From Jatrophihabitans_A sp035248685 (GTDB lineage Bacteria; Actinomycetota; Actinomycetes; Mycobacteriales; Jatrophihabitantaceae): a stretch of 64,000 bases of DNA. The translations under genes were made by a program, and so were the position numbers. How positions within the stretch are numbered: the first letter of the stretch is position 1; the number at the start of each line of letters is the position of its first letter. Below are positions 62,540-64,000 of this stretch, one piece after another. The stretch is from NCBI GenBank assembly GCA_035248685.1, contig DATFHF010000049.1, positions 54,283 to 118,282 of the forward strand, given 5' to 3'. The notes beneath the pieces are model-generated. The model worked only from the letters and a program-made list of their open reading frames with translations. It ran no database searches and was not told where the DNA came from.

Positions 62540-62620
62540 GCAAAGACTTCGACTTCTTGCTTCGGCTCGTAAGTCAGGTTGGCCCCCGGTGTAGCTACGG
62601 CAGCCGGGGGTTTGCGTTTT
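62540..62620 (+). ncRNA. Candidate small RNA of about 80 bases with intrinsic terminator
   Basis: Starting about seven bases after the TATCCT box, the transcript would run through GACTTCGACTTCTTGCTTCG to a strong intrinsic terminator: CCCCCGG (62583-62589) with CCGGGGG (62604-62610), then TTTGCGTTTT. The upstream half can fold (GACTT with AAGTC). No tRNA T-arm or other known RNA motif is recognised. The terminator also faces the stop of the convergent DUF3800 gene, one base away. A Rho-independent terminator with a T-tract is rare elsewhere in this window. Confidence 0.55.
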
Positions 62621-63295
62621 CTACGATAGCTGAATGACGTGCGCGAGCTGCTCGATCTCGGCGAATAACTCAGTTCGCGCGAAAACCATCTTCTGCCGGT
62701 AGGCGCTGCAGACTAGGTCGGGCAGCCAGAGTAAATGTTCGGAACCCGGCGACACGGCCAAGAGCGTTGAGGACTCAGAAATCGCCCTTTGGGCAATGAG
62801 GTGCTTTCGAATGCTGCGATCGAAATTATTTATACGGGCAACCCGCTGTTCCTCGATTACGGCGAGCCTAACGGGGGGATGAGTCCCGTGTTCGGCGTTG
62901 TGGATGGATGTTAATAGGCGACTGAGCACCGCGCCGCGGGCTTGTGTCCCATCTTTATCGTCGTTGTCGACGGATACTTTGTCGACGACAATGCATGTCT
63001 CGTCCGGGACGCGGAAGGTCTGGAGCAGATTGCGTGCTCGCTCTCGGCCCTCATCAGTGCGTAGCTGGTCGGTGGTGTGCCACCATCCACTAGGGACAAG
63101 TTCGTCGATCTCATTGCGTAACGGATCGCCGTCGTTTTCAAGGACAACAACTGCCGCCATGACGTAAAAACGGCGGTGGCCATCGCTTTCGAGATGGTAC
63201 GTCTCATCAAGATAGGCAACGGCGGTCTGGCCGATGCGTTCATAGTGAGTTTTCAGAACATTTACTTGGCCCGAGCCGGCGAGCGGAGGCTTCAT
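62621..63295 (-). CDS. DUF3800-like protein
   Basis: This 224-residue protein begins its core with TAVAYLDETYHLESDG, where DUF3800 proteins have the conserved YxDES-like acidic strand, and ends with LLWLPDLVCSAYRQKM, where they have QxADxxA. The fold is RNase H-like and these proteins occur with mobile or defence genes; nuclease activity is not proven. The coding sequence is AT-richer than its neighbours. Its start overlaps the preceding ribbon-helix-helix gene by four bases. Confidence 0.7.
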   Translation of the reverse strand: MKPPLAGSGQVNVLKTHYERIGQTAVAYLDETYHLESDGHRRFYVMAAVVVLENDGDPLRNEIDELVPSGWWHTTDQLRTDEGRERARNLLQTFRVPDETCIVVDKVSVDNDDKDGTQARGAVLSRLLTSIHNAEHGTHPPVRLAVIEEQRVARINNFDRSIRKHLIAQRAISESSTLLAVSPGSEHLLWLPDLVCSAYRQKMVFARTELFAEIEQLAHVIQLS

Positions 63296-63858
63296 GCCTG
63301 ATCCCTTATGTCGCCGCCGCCAGAAGGGTCGTCGGTCTCAATTGGTGCGGCGCTGTCGGCTTCACCGCGGTCAATTAGTTCGTAGGCCGCGCGCAGTCCG
63401 GCGGCATAGCCATGCTCATACGCTGAAGTCTTACGGAAGCTGAACTCGTCGTAGCCCAAGGGATTTGCGATCGAACCGACATCCTCTGCGATCTTCCACA
63501 TCCACTTTGGTTGCCTTGGATCGTTCCAATCGTCCAACCATTTGTGCAGGTCAAATTGTCGACGCGCGAAGCTGTTTAGAGTCGCAAGACTGAGGTCGGG
63601 CAGTCGCTCAAGCGCGGCGCGGTAGCCGGCTTGGTACTCAGCGATCGCCTCGTCTCGCAGCTTCAAGGTCGCGGCGAACACGAGCTTGTCTGCCTCGCTC
63701 GGCGGTTGGGCCCAGACCGGGCCAGCAAGTTTCCCTGCTGTGCCGAAGTGTCGCCTCAGAGCGTCTTGGATCACTGCGGATGCAGTGGTGTCTTCGACGT
63801 GCTTTAGCCGCTCGGCAAGCTCGTCGGGGAGATAGATCGACATCCGCGGCATGCTCAT
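63292..63858 (-). CDS. Ribbon-helix-helix protein with long C-terminal domain
   Basis: This 188-residue protein starts with an RHH/CopG-type DNA-binding segment (RMSIYLPDELAERLKHVEDTTASAVIQDALRRHFG), as in type II antitoxins. It is followed by about 145 residues of unrecognised helical sequence rich in Trp and charged residues (FDLHKWLDDWNDPRQPKWMWKIAEDVGSIANP). This is much longer than a simple antitoxin. It overlaps the DUF3800 gene, and an inverted repeat lies just upstream. An in-frame ATG at 63852 is an alternative start. Confidence 0.7.
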   Translation of the reverse strand: MSMPRMSIYLPDELAERLKHVEDTTASAVIQDALRRHFGTAGKLAGPVWAQPPSEADKLVFAATLKLRDEAIAEYQAGYRAALERLPDLSLATLNSFARRQFDLHKWLDDWNDPRQPKWMWKIAEDVGSIANPLGYDEFSFRKTSAYEHGYAAGLRAAYELIDRGEADSAAPIETDDPSGGGDIRDQA

Positions 63859-63863
63859 ACACT

Positions 63864-63904
63864 AAGTCCTACACCTGACTCCCACAAGTGGCTGTAGGAG
63901 ACTT
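63864..63904. promoter_or_regulatory. Inverted repeat upstream of the RHH gene
   Basis: AAGTCCTACA (63864-63873) pairs with TGTAGGAGACTT (63893-63904) with one bulged base, separated by 19 bases. It begins five bases upstream of the RHH start and is a plausible autoregulatory site. The remaining bases 63905-64000 hold no gene or site I can recognise. Confidence 0.5.
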
Positions 63905-64000
63905 GCCTCGCCGCAAGAGTCGTCACGTCGGAAACGGCTTGGCTTGATCAGCCAGGCCTGCGGAGACGACAGCCTCTGGCTAAGCAGCCGCTCAGCCGAG

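Noticed and set aside
62527..62600. A tRNA-like look (GGTAGCGCA resembles a D-arm) before the terminator
   Set aside because: No T-arm (GGTTCGA-type), no anticodon stem of proper length and no pairing acceptor ends could be found, so a small RNA is the better description.

Overview
The window looks like a chromosomal segment of a GC-rich actinomycete. GTG starts are frequent, start and stop codons often overlap (ATGA/GTGA), and the gene content is typical of Actinomycetota: a hopanoid operon, a DNA ligase D-type polymerase, BkdABC, PaaABCDE, a cobalamin-dependent MetH and a neocarzinostatin-fold lipoprotein. A hopanoid-making lineage such as Frankiales or Jatrophihabitans relatives would fit, but that placement is an inference. 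I see no tRNA, rRNA, CRISPR array, insertion sequence or prophage.

Layout. 1-8055: hopanoid/isoprenoid operon on the plus strand: hpnE (5' cut off), a polyprenyl diphosphate synthase, shc, an HpnG-IspH fusion, hpnH and dxs. It combines precursor supply, squalene cyclisation and side-chain addition. 8060-11537: minus-strand genes (SDR, membrane protein, LigD-type polymerase, SRPBCC plus ArsR with two operator palindromes). 11682-13946: GH3 beta-glucosidase. 13950-15400: a less GC-rich patch of small genes including a possible toxin-antitoxin pair and a DUF6941-like protein. 15434-22041: GNAT, a neocarzinostatin-like lipoprotein, a LolD/FtsX-type ABC pair, a methyltransferase with its middle deleted, and an uncharacterised 723-residue protein coupled to a CYTH protein. 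22160-25946: metH behind what looks like an S-adenosylhomocysteine riboswitch. 26056-28068: amylosucrase.

28200-41000: single-gene units including DinB, a methyltransferase divergent from a MerR regulator with a textbook 19-bp-spacer promoter, a PepSY protein, a serine hydrolase with a FhuF-like protein, a second ArsR/SRPBCC pair, a GT39-like glycosyltransferase, HxlR, ogt, a flavin reductase, and an HTH-MurA fusion directly behind a palindrome. 41276-44689: a large secreted serine peptidase that mixes S8 (subtilisin) architecture with sedolisin-like (S53) catalytic motifs. 44825-49616: MFS exporter, a structured RNA candidate, SolA-type oxidase and an AI-2E transporter.

49695-55561: phenylacetate catabolism, with paaABCDE on the minus strand, divergent paaZ, and a TetR-type palindrome between them. 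55676-57160: HtrA-like protease. 57392-62446: adenosine deaminase-family enzyme and the branched-chain 2-oxoacid dehydrogenase operon (bkdABC) divergent from an Lrp/AsnC regulator. 62504-62620: an apparent stand-alone small RNA gene with its own promoter and terminator. 62621-63858: a ribbon-helix-helix/DUF3800 gene pair.

Two dispersed non-coding repeat families occur: family A (about 70-90 bp, copies at 1751, 52365 and 57160) and family B (70 bp, copies at 28231 and 57301). Most convergent gene ends carry long GC-rich hairpins. All functions are assigned by reading motifs and overall similarity to remembered families; no database search was run.
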